From JAIBJN01 sp963802795 (lineage in GTDB: Bacteria > Actinomycetota > Thermoleophilia > Gaiellales > Gaiellaceae): a stretch of DNA of 64,000 bases. The stretch lies in the NCBI GenBank assembly GCA_963802795.1, contig CAWDJV010000004.1, positions 248,001 through 312,000 of the forward strand, read 5' to 3'. A model generated the notes under the pieces. That model saw nothing but the letters and a program-made list of their open reading frames with translations, ran no database searches and was not told the origin of the DNA. Shown here one piece after another: positions 41,711 to 50,716 of the stretch; position 1 is the stretch's first letter; each line of letters begins with the position of its first letter. The position numbers and the translations under genes are program-made.

Positions 41711-42270
41711 CGCTTCCCCTCCAGAAAGTTGCGGCCGAGCGCCGGCCCGTCCGGCGTCAACACCGACTCCGGGTGGAACTGAATCCCGACCACGGGGAGC
41801 TCGCGATGGCGGACGGCCATCACCTCGCCGTCGTCGGCGGTCGCGCAGACCTCCAGCGCCTCCGGCACGACGGTCGCCGCGAGGGAGTGGTAGCGGCCGC
41901 CTTCGAGCGGGTCTGGAAGGCCGTCGAAGATCCCACGTCCGTCGTGCGACACCGCGCTCGCCTTCCCGTGCAGGAGCTTGTGCGCCTGGCCGATCTCACC
42001 GCCGAAGGCCTCCACGATCGCCTGGTGGCCGAGGCACACGCCGAGCGTGGGCACGCGCGGTGCGAGCCGGCGCACGATCTCGATCGACCTTCCGGCGTCC
42101 TCGGGCCGGCCGGGGCCGGGGGAGATGACGAGGTGGCTCGGCGCCAGCCGCTCGGCGCCGTCGGCGTCGATCGCATCGTTCCGGATGACCGTCACCTCGG
42201 CGCCCAGCTCCTCGAAGAGGTGGGCGAGGTTGTAGGTGAAGCTGTCGTAGTTGTCGACGAGGAGGATCAC
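41707..42270 (-). CDS. trpG: anthranilate synthase glutamine amidotransferase subunit
   Basis: 187 aa class I glutaminase delivering ammonia to TrpE. LLVDNYDSFTYNLAHLFEELG at the N-terminus, ISPGPGRPEDAG, the nucleophile GVCLGHQAIVEAFGG, and the His-Glu end GIQFHPESVLTPDG complete the Cys-His-Glu triad. GTG 42270 overlaps trpE as GTGA. The same subunit may also serve aminodeoxychorismate synthase (PabA); none is encoded here. Confidence 0.95.
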   Translation of the reverse strand: MILLVDNYDSFTYNLAHLFEELGAEVTVIRNDAIDADGAERLAPSHLVISPGPGRPEDAGRSIEIVRRLAPRVPTLGVCLGHQAIVEAFGGEIGQAHKLLHGKASAVSHDGRGIFDGLPDPLEGGRYHSLAATVVPEALEVCATADDGEVMAVRHRELPVVGIQFHPESVLTPDGPALGRNFLEGKR

Positions 42271-43519
42271 GGCTGGGACCTCCCATTCTGCTCCGCGTCG
42301 GCGAGCGCCGCTTCCAGCGCGGCGAGCTTCCGCAGGCATTCCTCGTGCTCGGCCGCCGGATCGGAGTCGGCTACGAGGCCGGCGCCGGCCTGCAGGCGTG
42401 CCAGGCCCTCGGCCAGGATCACCGTGCGGATGGCGATGCAGGTGTCCAGCGACCCGTCCGGCAACGCGTAGCCGACGGCGCCCGCATACGGGCCGCGCCG
42501 GTAGCCCTCGAGCTCGGAGATGATCTGCATGGCGCGAACCTTCGGCGCGCCCGAGACCGTGCCGGCCGGGAAGCAGGCACGGAGCAGATCGAACGCGGCG
42601 CGGCCCGGCGCGAGCTCGCCGGCGACCTCCGAGACGAGGTGCGTCACGTGGGAGTAGCGCTCGGCCTCCAGGAAGCGGACGACGCGGACGGTTCCCGGCC
42701 TGCACACCCGCGAAAGGTCGTTCCGACCGAGGTCGACGAGCATGATGTGCTCCGCCTTGTCCTTCTCCGAGGCGAGCAGCCGCTCGGCGTCGCCCGCCCC
42801 GGGGCTCGTCGTCCCGGCAATCGGGTTCAGCGACGCCCGCGTGCCTTCGAGCTTGACCAGCGTCTCCGGCGATGAGCCGACGAGCGAGACGCCGTCCAGG
42901 TCGAGCAGGAAGTGGTACGGGGAGGGGTTGATGCGCCGGAGCGAGCGGTAGAGCGCGAGCGCTGAGACCCGGGTGGTCCTCTCCGCGCGTTGCGAGAGCA
43001 CGATCTGGAACGCGTCGCCGGCGCGGATGTGCTCCTTGGCGCGTCGCACGCCCGCCTCGTAGGCCTTCCGCGCGGGGAAGCGTCGTGTCGGGCCGGCCTC
43101 GACGGCCGCGGCTGCGGGCGCCTCCCCGGCTCCGCGGCCAGGCGCGCGGAGATCTCCGCGGCGTCGCCCGCCAGCACCTCGGCGACGCTCGCCGCATGGT
43201 CGAAGCGGACGAGCGTGTCGGCGACCACGAAGCGGCTCTCGGGGAGGCCGGGCCCAGCCTCGGGGAGAGGCACGGTCGGCTCGAGCACCGCGACGTGGTC
43301 GTAGCCGAGGTAGCCGACGACCGGATGCCCCGCAGCGACTTCCTGCTCGGCCTCGGCGAAGGTGACGAGCCGAGTGCCGGCGCCCACGAGGCTGTGCCGG
43401 CCGAGGCGCCCCTTCTCGACGGACTCGAGGAGGAAGCCCGCGCGCGCTCCCTCGCGCAGCCGGAGGTAGGCCCCGAGGGGGGTGATGAGATCCGCGTGGA
43501 TGTCCGGTGCGATCGTCAT
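42267..43519 (-). CDS. trpE: anthranilate synthase component I (frameshifted)
   Basis: Chorismate to anthranilate, about 415 aa when restored. The N-terminal part carries the feedback site FLLESVEKGRLGRHSLVG (LLES at residues 30-33), implying tryptophan inhibition. The C-terminal part has AKEHIRAGDAFQIVLSQR, NPSPYHFLLD, SPETLVKLEG, NPIAGT, VDLGRNDLSRVC, VTHLVSEVAGELAPG, FPAGTVSGAPKVRAMQIISELE and AGAGLVADSDP. The two parts are in different frames joined at the CCCC (43124-43127): one missing G on the coding strand breaks ...RLAAEPG|EAPAAAAVEAG. Expression is governed by the leader and attenuator just upstream. Confidence 0.92.
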
Positions 43520-43529
43520 TGCAAACGAA

Positions 43530-43552
43530 AAGACCCTCCTGGCGGGGGTCTT
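43530..43552 (-). terminator. trp attenuator terminator hairpin
   Basis: On the minus strand AAGACCC (43552-43546) pairs with GGGTCTT (43536-43530), followed by TTTCGTTT, a plausible intrinsic terminator 11 nt before trpE. Next to it, a perfect 12-bp inverted repeat (43554-43565 with 43595-43606, the latter inside trpL) can form the competing upstream stem. Confidence 0.75.
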
Positions 43553-43579
43553 CGAGCGGAGCGGGTCTTCGAGGTCGGC

Positions 43580-43645
43580 CTAGCAGGCCGCGGTCCCGCT
43601 CCGCTCGCGGCGCCAGGCCCACCAGGTGCGGACGGGAGTCGTCAT
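43580..43645 (-). CDS. trpL: trp leader peptide, 21 aa
   Basis: A 21-codon frame directly before trpE: M-T-T-P-V-R-T-W-W-A-W-R-R..., with Trp codons at positions 8, 9 and 11 and a TAG stop. Stalling at these codons when Trp-tRNA is scarce would change folding of the downstream 12-bp repeat and prevent the terminator at 43530-43552. The ATG lies 8 nt after a strong promoter's -10, so the leader peptide is itself probably translated leaderlessly; no Shine-Dalgarno is visible. Confidence 0.82.
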   Translation of the reverse strand: MTTPVRTWWAWRRERSGTAAC

Positions 43646-43653
43646 CTGCGGGG

Positions 43654-43683
43654 AGCGTAGGCCACGCCGCGCGTGCGCGTCAA
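43654..43683 (-). promoter_or_regulatory. trp operon promoter
   Basis: Minus strand: -35 TTGACG (43683-43678), 18-nt spacer, -10 TACGCT (43659-43654), then 8 nt to the trpL ATG. The best two-box promoter in the window. Confidence 0.75.
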
Positions 43684-43717
43684 GACAGCGGTTCCGGGCA
43701 GCCGGCCGCGATCCGGT

Positions 43718-43723
43718 CATAAT
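43718..43723 (+). promoter_or_regulatory. -10 element of the DUF4389 gene
   Basis: CATAAT ends 8 nt before ATG 43732; a near-consensus -10 with C at position 1. No clear -35. Confidence 0.4.
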
Positions 43724-43731
43724 GGCCGGCG

Positions 43732-44982
43732 ATGCCAGGGCATCCGATCCGCCTAGTCGTGAGGGACGACCTGGGACGCTCGCGCCTGACCGTCTTCTTC
43801 CGGCTCCTCCTCGCGATCCCGCATTTCATCTGGCTCCTCCTCTGGAGCGTCGCCGTCTTCTTCGTGGCGATCCTGAGCTGGTTCATCGTCCTGTTCACCG
43901 CCCGGCTTCCGGAGGGGCTGCACGGCTTCTCTTCCGCCTACGTCCGCTACGCGACGCACGTCTACGCGTACGTCCTGCTTGCCGCCAACCCGTTCCCCGG
44001 CTTCACGGGGACGGCGGGGAGCTACCCCCTCGACCCCGAGATCGACGCGCCGGCCCAGCAGTCGCGCTGGAAGACCGCCTTCCGCCTCCTTCTGGCGATC
44101 CCGGCGCTCTTCATCACGGCCGTGCTCGTGAACGGGTTCGCAGGCGGCGGCAGCGGCAGCTCGGCCGGCAACACCGGCTCGGAGGAGGCCTACTACTACT
44201 CGGGCGGAGCGGCCGGCCTGGCCGTCACGATCGCATTCTTCGCGTGGTTCGCCTGCCTCGTGCGCGCGCGGATGCCGAACGGCTTCCGCGACGCGCTCGC
44301 GTATTCGCTGCGCTACGCGGCGCAGACGTCCGGCTACCTGCTCTTTCTCACCGATCGCTATCCGGACGCCGACCCTGTCGAGCCGCCGCCGAGCCCCTCG
44401 CCGCCTCGTCCGATTGCCCTCACCTCGGAGGACGACCTGCGCCGGAGCCGGCTCACGGTCTTCTTCCGGCTCCTGCTGGCGATCCCGCACGTCGTGTGGC
44501 TCCTGCTGTGGGCGATTGCGGTGTTCTTCGCCATCGTCATCGCGTGGTTCGCCGGGATCATCCTCGGGCGCGTTCCGGCGGCGCTCCACCGCTTCATCGC
44601 CGCGTTCCTGCGCTACTCGGTCCACCTCTATGCCTTCGTCACCCTCGTGGCCAACCCGTTCCCCGGGTTCGTCGGCCGGTACGGGACCTATCCGATCGAC
44701 CTGCGCGTCGACCCGCCCGCGCCGCAGCGGCGGTGGACGATCCTGCTGCGCTTCTTCCTCGCGATTCCCGCCATCATCGTCGAGTCGGCGCTGGCCGCCT
44801 CGCTCCTGTTCGTCGCGTTCTTCGGCTGGTTCGTCTCGCTCGCGCTCGGCCGCATGCCTCGCGGCCTCCAAGGGCTGGGCGCGTACGCGCTCGGCTACTA
44901 CGGGCAGGTCTACGGCTACGTCTGGCTGTTGACCGGCACCTACCCGTACAGCGGGCCGCCGGGCCGTCGTGACCGAGCCTGA
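43732..44982 (+). CDS. tandem DUF4389 membrane protein
   Basis: 416 aa with two copies of a DUF4389 unit, residues about 5-200 and 225-405. Each begins RLVVRDDLGRSRLTVFFRLLLAIPHFIWLLLW (second: TSEDDLRRSRLTVFFRLLLAIPHVVWLLLW), continues with two or three transmembrane helices, then YAYVLLAANPFPGF or YAFVTLVANPFPGFVGRYGTYPIDL. A Pro-rich linker (EPPPSPSPPRP) joins the halves. The repeat is close enough to show internal gene duplication. Function is unknown; DUF4389 proteins are membrane proteins common in actinobacteria. Confidence 0.88.
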   Translation: MPGHPIRLVVRDDLGRSRLTVFFRLLLAIPHFIWLLLWSVAVFFVAILSWFIVLFTARLPEGLHGFSSAYVRYATHVYAYVLLAANPFPGFTGTAGSYPLDPEIDAPAQQSRWKTAFRLLLAIPALFITAVLVNGFAGGGSGSSAGNTGSEEAYYYSGGAAGLAVTIAFFAWFACLVRARMPNGFRDALAYSLRYAAQTSGYLLFLTDRYPDADPVEPPPSPSPPRPIALTSEDDLRRSRLTVFFRLLLAIPHVVWLLLWAIAVFFAIVIAWFAGIILGRVPAALHRFIAAFLRYSVHLYAFVTLVANPFPGFVGRYGTYPIDLRVDPPAPQRRWTILLRFFLAIPAIIVESALAASLLFVAFFGWFVSLALGRMPRGLQGLGAYALGYYGQVYGYVWLLTGTYPYSGPPGRRDRA

Positions 44983-45006
44983 GCCCGAGCCGGAGCCCGA
45001 GCCGGC

Positions 45007-46203
45007 ATGGCCCGCCGCACCTCCCTCGCCCTCCTTCTAGCCGTTCTCGCCGCCGGTTGGGCGGTCGCCGCCTGGCTGCTCTGGCAAACCCGGGTCCCCG
45101 ACGGGCTGCGGTTGCCCGAGGTCGCCGCCGAGGACGTCCTCGGGCCCGCTCGGCTCGACGAGGCCCGCGACTACGAGCGGTTCGTCCGGCTGAACCTCGT
45201 CCTCTCCTTCGCCGCCCTGATCGTCGTCTTCGCGCTCTACGCGCGCTACGGCGCGCGCTTCGTCCGCGAGTCGGCGGCCGGCCGGATCGGCACCGGGATG
45301 CTGCTCGGGATGCTCGGCTTCGCCATCCTCTGGCTTGCCCAGCTTCCGTTCGGGGTCGCAGACCTCTGGTGGCAGCGGCGCCACGACGTGTCGGAGCTCG
45401 GCTACGGCGAGTGGCTCGTGCTCACCTGGTGGGGGCTCGGCGGCGAGTTTCTCTTCGTCTGCCTCGCGCTCCTGATCGTGATGGGCCTCGCCGGGCCGCT
45501 GCGGAACTGGTGGTGGATCCCGGGCGGCGCGGTCTTCGTCGGCCTGGCGGCGCTCTTCACCCTCGTGCTCCCGTACATGATCCCGGCGCAGACGGACGCG
45601 CCGCCCTCCCTCGTCGCGGAGGCGGACGCGCTGGCCGAGGAGCAGGGGCTGCCGCCGATCCCCGTTCGGGTGCAGGAGGTCGACTCCGAGGCCCCGAACG
45701 CCGCCGCGGTCGGCCTCGGCCCGACCCGGCGGGTCATCGTCTGGAACACGCTGGTCGAGGGCTTCGAGGAGGGCGAGGTGCGCGTCGTGCTCGCGCACGA
45801 GCTCGGCCACCACTCCAGCAACCATCTGTGGAAGAACATCGCGTGGTACGCGCTCTTCGCGTTTCCGGGAGCTTTCCTCATCGCGTGGGCGACCCGGCGG
45901 CGGGGAGGGATGCGGGAGCCGACCGCGGTGCCGCTCGCGCTCCTGGTCCTCGTCGTCCTCCAGATCCTGGCGCTGCCGGTGCAGAACGCGGTGATTCGCC
46001 ATCTGGAGGCCGAGGCGGACTGGGTCGCCCTCGAGACGACCGAGGACCCCGACGCGGCGCGGGGCCTCTTCGTCGGCTTCTCGGAGCGGGCGCTCCTCGA
46101 TCCGAGCCCGCCCGGCTGGTCGTACTTCCTGCTCGAGACCCATCCTTCCGTCGTCGAGCGGATCGCCATGGCCGAGGCCTGGCGGGAGCGGCAGGGACGC
46201 TGA
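45007..46203 (+). CDS. M48 family zinc metalloprotease (Ste24/CAAX-type)
   Basis: 398 aa with N-terminal helix LALLLAVLAAGWAVAAWLLW, four or five membrane segments, and the catalytic VVLAHELGHHSSNHLW (HExxH). The third zinc ligand is Glu in HLEAEADWVALE. The layout follows Ste24/CAAX prenyl protease 1 with the active site facing an intramembrane chamber. Substrates are unknown; a membrane-protein quality-control role is the family inference. The 24 nt before it hold short gagcccgagccg repeats. Confidence 0.9.
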   Translation: MARRTSLALLLAVLAAGWAVAAWLLWQTRVPDGLRLPEVAAEDVLGPARLDEARDYERFVRLNLVLSFAALIVVFALYARYGARFVRESAAGRIGTGMLLGMLGFAILWLAQLPFGVADLWWQRRHDVSELGYGEWLVLTWWGLGGEFLFVCLALLIVMGLAGPLRNWWWIPGGAVFVGLAALFTLVLPYMIPAQTDAPPSLVAEADALAEEQGLPPIPVRVQEVDSEAPNAAAVGLGPTRRVIVWNTLVEGFEEGEVRVVLAHELGHHSSNHLWKNIAWYALFAFPGAFLIAWATRRRGGMREPTAVPLALLVLVVLQILALPVQNAVIRHLEAEADWVALETTEDPDAARGLFVGFSERALLDPSPPGWSYFLLETHPSVVERIAMAEAWRERQGR

Positions 46204-46214
46204 GCCGACGTTGC

Positions 46215-46220
46215 TAGGCT
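46215..46220 (+). promoter_or_regulatory. -10 element of the thiolase gene, leaderless
   Basis: TAGGCT ends 6 nt before GTG 46227. Confidence 0.5.
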
Positions 46221-46226
46221 GACCTC

Positions 46227-47378
46227 GTGGCCCGCTCGGTGATCGTTTCCGCGGTCCGGACGCCTTTCGGCAAGCTCGGGGGCGGCCTCGCCGCGTATGA
46301 GGCGCCCCAGCTCGGGGCGACCGCGATTCGCGCCGCGCTCGACCGCGTCGACGTGCGCGACGACGAGGTCGAGTACGTGATCATGGGCCAGGTTCTCCAG
46401 GGCGGGTCAGGTCAGGCGCCGGCCCGGCAGGCGGCGGTCGGCGCGGGCCTCCCGAAGGAGGTCCCGAGCGACACGATCAACAAGGTCTGCGCGTCGAGCG
46501 TCCGGGCGGTGGAGATCGCCGACCAGATGATCCGCGCCGGCGACCACGACGTGATCGTCGCGGGCGGGATGGAGTCGATGTCGAACGCGCCGTACATCCT
46601 CAAGCAGGCGCGCTTCGGCTACCGGATCGGAGACGGCGCCGTCATCGACCTCATGCTGCACGACGGGCTGGTCTCGAGCTTCGACGGGAAGCACATGGTC
46701 GAGCAGGCGTCGTTCGTCTCGCGCGAGCTCGGCATCACGCGCGAGGAGCAGGATTCGTGGGCGTACCGCTCGCACCAGCGCGCCGTGGCGGCGATCGACG
46801 AGGGGCGCTTCGCCGACGAGATCGTCGCCGTGGACGGCGTGGAGGTCGACGAGGCCCCGCGGCGGGACACCTCGCTCGAGAAGCTCGCCGGCCTGAAGCC
46901 GGTCTTCGACCCGGAGGGAACCACGACCGCGGGGAACGCCCCCGGGGTCAACGACGGCGCCGGCGCGCTCGTGGTCGCGAGCGAGGAGTTCGCCCGCGAG
47001 CGCGGGCTCGAGATTCTCGCCACGATCGTCTCCTCGGCCTACATCGCCGACGAGTACGCGTATCTCGCGCGCACGCCCGCCAAGGCCGCGGCCCGCGCGC
47101 TCGACAAGGCAGGCAAGACCATCGACGACGTCGAGCGCGTCGAGATCAACGAGGCCTTCGCCTCGGTGACGGTCAACTCGGTGAAGATGCTCGGCGCCGA
47201 CCCCGAGAAGGTGAACGTGAACGGCGGCGCCGTCGCGCTAGGCCACCCCATCGGCGCGTCGGGGGCCCGCATCGTCGGCACGACCATCCACGAGCTCCGC
47301 CGCAACGGCGGCGGGCTCGGCCTCGTCGCGATCTGCTCGGGCGGCGGGCAGGGCGACGCGCTCCTCCTCGAGGTCTGA
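46227..47378 (+). CDS. acetyl-CoA acetyltransferase (thiolase)
   Basis: 383 aa. The acyl-accepting Cys is in TINKVCASSVRAVEIA, the catalytic His in ALGHPIGASGARI, and the second Cys in AICSGGGQGDALLLE. VSAVRTPFGKLGGGLA is the standard N-terminus. Either degradative beta-ketothiolase or acetoacetyl-CoA synthesis is possible; the nearby 3-hydroxyacyl-CoA dehydrogenase and acyl-CoA dehydrogenases favour beta-oxidation or acetoacetate use after leucine breakdown. Confidence 0.94.
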   Translation: MARSVIVSAVRTPFGKLGGGLAAYEAPQLGATAIRAALDRVDVRDDEVEYVIMGQVLQGGSGQAPARQAAVGAGLPKEVPSDTINKVCASSVRAVEIADQMIRAGDHDVIVAGGMESMSNAPYILKQARFGYRIGDGAVIDLMLHDGLVSSFDGKHMVEQASFVSRELGITREEQDSWAYRSHQRAVAAIDEGRFADEIVAVDGVEVDEAPRRDTSLEKLAGLKPVFDPEGTTTAGNAPGVNDGAGALVVASEEFARERGLEILATIVSSAYIADEYAYLARTPAKAAARALDKAGKTIDDVERVEINEAFASVTVNSVKMLGADPEKVNVNGGAVALGHPIGASGARIVGTTIHELRRNGGGLGLVAICSGGGQGDALLLEV

Positions 47379-47417
47379 CGACCCTAGCCCGGCTCCGCCG
47401 CTCGACTGCGGGGCCGG

Positions 47418-48721
47418 CTAGTCGACGTAGACGAGATACGTTTCCCGCCGCGGCTGGGCCTCGGCGACCAGCTCGCCCGTGCCGAGGTCGATGATCTCCC
47501 AGCGGGTGCCGTAGAGACTCGTCGCGTAGAGGTAGCCGCCGCTCGTCTGGGAAAAGTCGACACCTTCCCCGTCGAGTTCGAAGCGGAGCTCCCCGTCGGG
47601 GCCGAAGACCTCCAGCATCTGGTGATCCGAGCCCTCCTCCCAGGCGGAGCCGAGCAGGGCGCCCTCGCGGAACGCCACCGAGCCAGGAAGGTCGCTCACC
47701 TGGTTGACGCTCCAGTCGGCCGGGTCGATCAGCGAGAGCCCCACGAAGTCGGCTTCGAGCGTGTCCCCGTTCGTGGAGTAGTCGACGCCGCTGACGGCGA
47801 CGAGGCCGTTCGGAAGCCACACCGCGGTGCGCCCCGGCCCGTCGATCAGCTTCGCCTCGGCGGCCGGCTCGAGCCAGCTGCGAAGCCGCCCGAGGAGCGA
47901 GACCGGCTCCGTGAGGTCGTGGTAGGTCACGTCCATCGTCGCAAGATCGACCTCGGCGACGCGGTTCCCGGCGGGGACGACGAGTGCGCGCGTGCCGCTG
48001 GGATCGACCGCAAATCCGGGGATCTGCTGACGTGTCCGGAAGTCCTCCGACGTCTCGCCCTCCGAGTGGTAGCCCGCCTGGATCTCGCCGAGCTCCACCG
48101 AGCTGACCGTGTTGCCGTCGTACCGAGCGACGCGCGCCGGGCCGATCCCTTCCGTGGGCGCGACGAGGAACGCGAGCGCGTCACCGGCCGGCAGGAGGCC
48201 ACCATCGTGCCTCCGAGCCCTTCCGACGAGAGGAGCGTGCCCGTCGTCGGGTCGACTGCGGCGGCCTGGGACGGCAGGCCTCCGAGGGAGGCGAGCAGCA
48301 AGTCCGGCCGCGCCCAGTGAAGGCGCTCGACCCACTGCCCCGCGCGCAGGTCGATCGTCTGGAGAGGACGCATCCGCTTCACGTCGAGGAGCTGGATCAC
48401 GCCCTGCTCGGAGCCGCCGACTGCGGCGAGGTCGCCCTGCGGCGACAACTCGGCGACCGAGTAGAAGAACGGAATGGTGGCTGCGCGGCCGTCGACGGGC
48501 TCGAGCGTCAGCGGGTCGGCCCAGAAGATCTCGCTGTGGGCGCCGGCGCTGCTGCCCGCGAGCACGGACTTGCTCCGGGGTGAGGTGGGCTCGGTCGTCG
48601 CGGTGGAGGCCTCGGTCGTCGCGGTGGAGGCGTCCCGATCGGGAGGCAGGGCCTCATCGCTCCCGCCGCAGCCGCCGAGCGCGAGAACGACCGCGCACGC
48701 AAGGAGAACGCCTCGAGCCAT
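47418..48721 (-). CDS. secreted lipoprotein, beta-propeller-like (frameshifted)
   Basis: About 434 aa when restored. Signal and lipobox VLLACAVVLALGGC put the lipidated Cys at residue 18, followed by a Thr/Ser-rich linker (STATTEASTATTEPTSPRSK). The body has repeated beta-blade-like stretches (SVAELSPQGDLAAVGGSEQGVIQLLDVKRM; FAVDPSGTRALVVPAGNRVAEVDLATM), suggesting a WD40/YVTN-type propeller facing outside the membrane. The frame changes at 48194-48195, where one C is missing on the coding strand: TMVAS|LPAGDALAFLVAP. Function is unknown. It is divergent from the HBDH gene. Confidence 0.75.
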
Positions 48722-48758
48722 CACCCTCAGTACACCACCCATTCGACGTCCGTTCCAG

Positions 48759-48764
48759 TAGTGT
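48759..48764 (+). promoter_or_regulatory. -10 element that sets the HBDH start
   Basis: TAGTGT ends 8 nt before GTG 48773 and overlaps the alternative GTG at 48761, so 48773 is the likelier leaderless start. Confidence 0.5.
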
Positions 48765-48772
48765 CCTTCGCC

Positions 48773-49609
48773 GTGAGGTTCGAGCGCGTCCTGGTCGTCG
48801 GCGCCGGGCAGATGGGGGGCGGAATCGCCCAGGTGATGGCGGCGTCCGGCCGCCGCGTGCTGCTGCACGACGCCGCGCCCGGAGCCGTCGAGAAGGGGCT
48901 CGCCACGATGGAGAAGAGCCTCACCAGGCTCGCCGAGAAGGGCGCGCCGCACGACCCTGCCGAGGTGCTCGCGCGCGTCGAGGGGGTGGACGAGCTCGTG
49001 GACGCCGACCTGATGGTGGAGGCCGTCGTCGAGGACGCGAACGTCAAGCGGGACATCTTCCGCGGCGCCGACCTCGTCCTCGGTCCCGAGGCGGTGCTCG
49101 CCTCGAACACCTCCTCGATCCCGATCGCCTCGCTGGCCGCCTCGACCGGCCGGCCCGACCGCGTGATCGGCATGCACTTCTTCAACCCCGTGCCTGTCAT
49201 GAGCCTCGTGGAGGTCGTCCGGGCGCCGGGCACTTCGGACGAGACCGTGCGGGAGATCGTCGAGCTGTCGCGCGAGCTGGGAAAGACACCGGCAGAGGTG
49301 AACGACTTCCCCGGCTTCGTCTCCAACCGCGTTCTCATGCCGCTGATCAACGAGGCTGCCTACACGCTCGCCGATGGAGTCGCCGAGGCGGAGGCGATCG
49401 ACACGATCGCCAAGCTCGGCTTCAACCATCCCATGGGCCCGCTCGCGCTCGCCGACCTGATCGGGCTCGACACGTGCGTTTCCATCATGGAAGTGCTGCG
49501 CGAAGGCCTCGGCGACGACAAGTACGAGCCGTGCCCGCTCCTGCGCGAGCACGTCGCCGCAGGGCGCCTCGGCCGCAAGTCCGGCCGTGGGTTCTACGAT
49601 TACGGCTGA
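48773..49609 (+). CDS. 3-hydroxybutyryl-CoA dehydrogenase
   Basis: 278 aa NAD-dependent 3-hydroxyacyl-CoA dehydrogenase. The Rossmann motif VLVVGAGQMGGGIAQVMA starts right after the chosen GTG; VEAVVEDANVKRDIF, SNTSSIPIASLA, the catalytic HFFNPVPVMSLVEVV (His), and NDFPGFVSNRVLMPLINEA with GRKSGRGFYDY at the end follow. The GTG at 48761 would add four residues but lies inside the -10. It converts 3-hydroxybutyryl-CoA to acetoacetyl-CoA, the substrate of the neighbouring thiolase. Confidence 0.93.
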   Translation: MRFERVLVVGAGQMGGGIAQVMAASGRRVLLHDAAPGAVEKGLATMEKSLTRLAEKGAPHDPAEVLARVEGVDELVDADLMVEAVVEDANVKRDIFRGADLVLGPEAVLASNTSSIPIASLAASTGRPDRVIGMHFFNPVPVMSLVEVVRAPGTSDETVREIVELSRELGKTPAEVNDFPGFVSNRVLMPLINEAAYTLADGVAEAEAIDTIAKLGFNHPMGPLALADLIGLDTCVSIMEVLREGLGDDKYEPCPLLREHVAAGRLGRKSGRGFYDYG

Positions 49610-49642
49610 CGTGTTGGTAACGACGCAGTCCGAGAGCCGCCG

Positions 49643-50714
49643 GTGCGACTGCTGATCGTCGACGACGACGCCGGCTTTCGCGCGCTCCTGCGCACGACGT
49701 TCGAGGTCGTGGACGTCGAGGTGGCGGAGGCCGCGAGCGCCGAGGCCGCGTTGGAGACGGTGCCGGGGTGGCGCGCCCGACGCGATCGTCCTCGACGTTC
49801 GCATGCCGGGCATGAACGGGATCGAGCTGTGCGAGCGCGTCAAGGGTGACGAGAGCACCGCGGGGATCGCCGTCGTCCTCCTGTCCGGCTCGACCGACGA
49901 CATGGCGGCGGCGCACGCCTCGGGCGCAGACGCCTTCATGCGGAAGCCGTTCAGCCCGCTCGAGCTCCTCGACGTCGTCGAGCGGCTCACAGGCGGCCTG
50001 GCCGCCGTGCCGCCTCCGGCGCGCGAAGGTGGAGCCGTGGTCGAGGAGGGGCAGCAACTCCTCCTCTACGCGCGGGACCTCCGCCACCTGCTCGAGATCG
50101 AGCGCGGCCAGCGCGTCCTCCTCCAGGACGCCTACCAGGAAACCGTGGCGGCGCTCGCGAGCGCTCTCGAGACGAAGGACACCGGCACGCGCGCCCATTC
50201 GCAGCGTGTCCAGCTGTACGCCCTCGAGCTCGCGCGGTCGGTCAGCCCCGAGCTCGTCGAGGACGCGAGCGTGGAGTACGGGTTCCTGCTCCACGACGTC
50301 GGGAAGATCGGGATCCCGGACCGCATCCTCCAGAAGCCCGGGCCGCTGAACGACGGCGAGAGGCGGCTGATGAGGACGCACACAGTGCTCGGCGAGCAGA
50401 TGCTCGGCGGCGTGGCGTTTCTCAGGGGCGAGGGCCTGCACATCGTCCGCTCCCACCACGAGCGCTGGGACGGGGGAGGGTATCCGGACGGCATTGCGGG
50501 CACCGACATCCCGCTCTCGGCGCGGATCTTCGCGGTCGCCGACGCGCTGGACGCGATGACGAGCGACCGGCCCTACCGGCCTTCGCTCACGTGGGCCCAC
50601 GCGGGGCAGGAGATCGTCCGCGAGGCGAAGGCGCAGTTCGACCCCGCCGTTTCGCGCGCCTTCGTCGAGCGGGAGGAGCGGCTGCGGCTCATCCGGCGCG
50701 AGCTCGCCGCGTAG
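49643..50714 (+). CDS. response regulator with HD-GYP output (frameshifted)
   Basis: Receiver plus c-di-GMP phosphodiesterase-type domain, about 356 aa when restored. The receiver begins RLLIVDDDAGFRALLRTTF; after the frame change come MPGMNGIELCERVK, VLLSGS and FMRKPFSPLELL. The HD-GYP domain has SALETKDTGTRAHSQRV, LLHDVGKIGIPD, MRTHTVLGEQML, and HHERWDGGGYPDGIAGTDIPLSARI, with both HD and the GYP motif (here GGYPDG). Removing one G from GGGG (49765-49768) gives VPGGAPDAIVLDVRMPG, restoring the phospho-accepting Asp. It likely lowers c-di-GMP; the cognate kinase is not here. Confidence 0.9.
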
Positions 50715-50716
50715 AC

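Noticed and set aside
44983..45006. gagcccgagccg repeats before the M48 gene as a regulatory repeat
   Set aside because: Only two or three imperfect 12-bp units encoding Glu-Pro; more likely low-complexity sequence at the previous gene's end.
48722..49990. Upstream extension of the lipoprotein frame
   Set aside because: It is antisense to the HBDH gene; the lipobox signal peptide begins at 48721.
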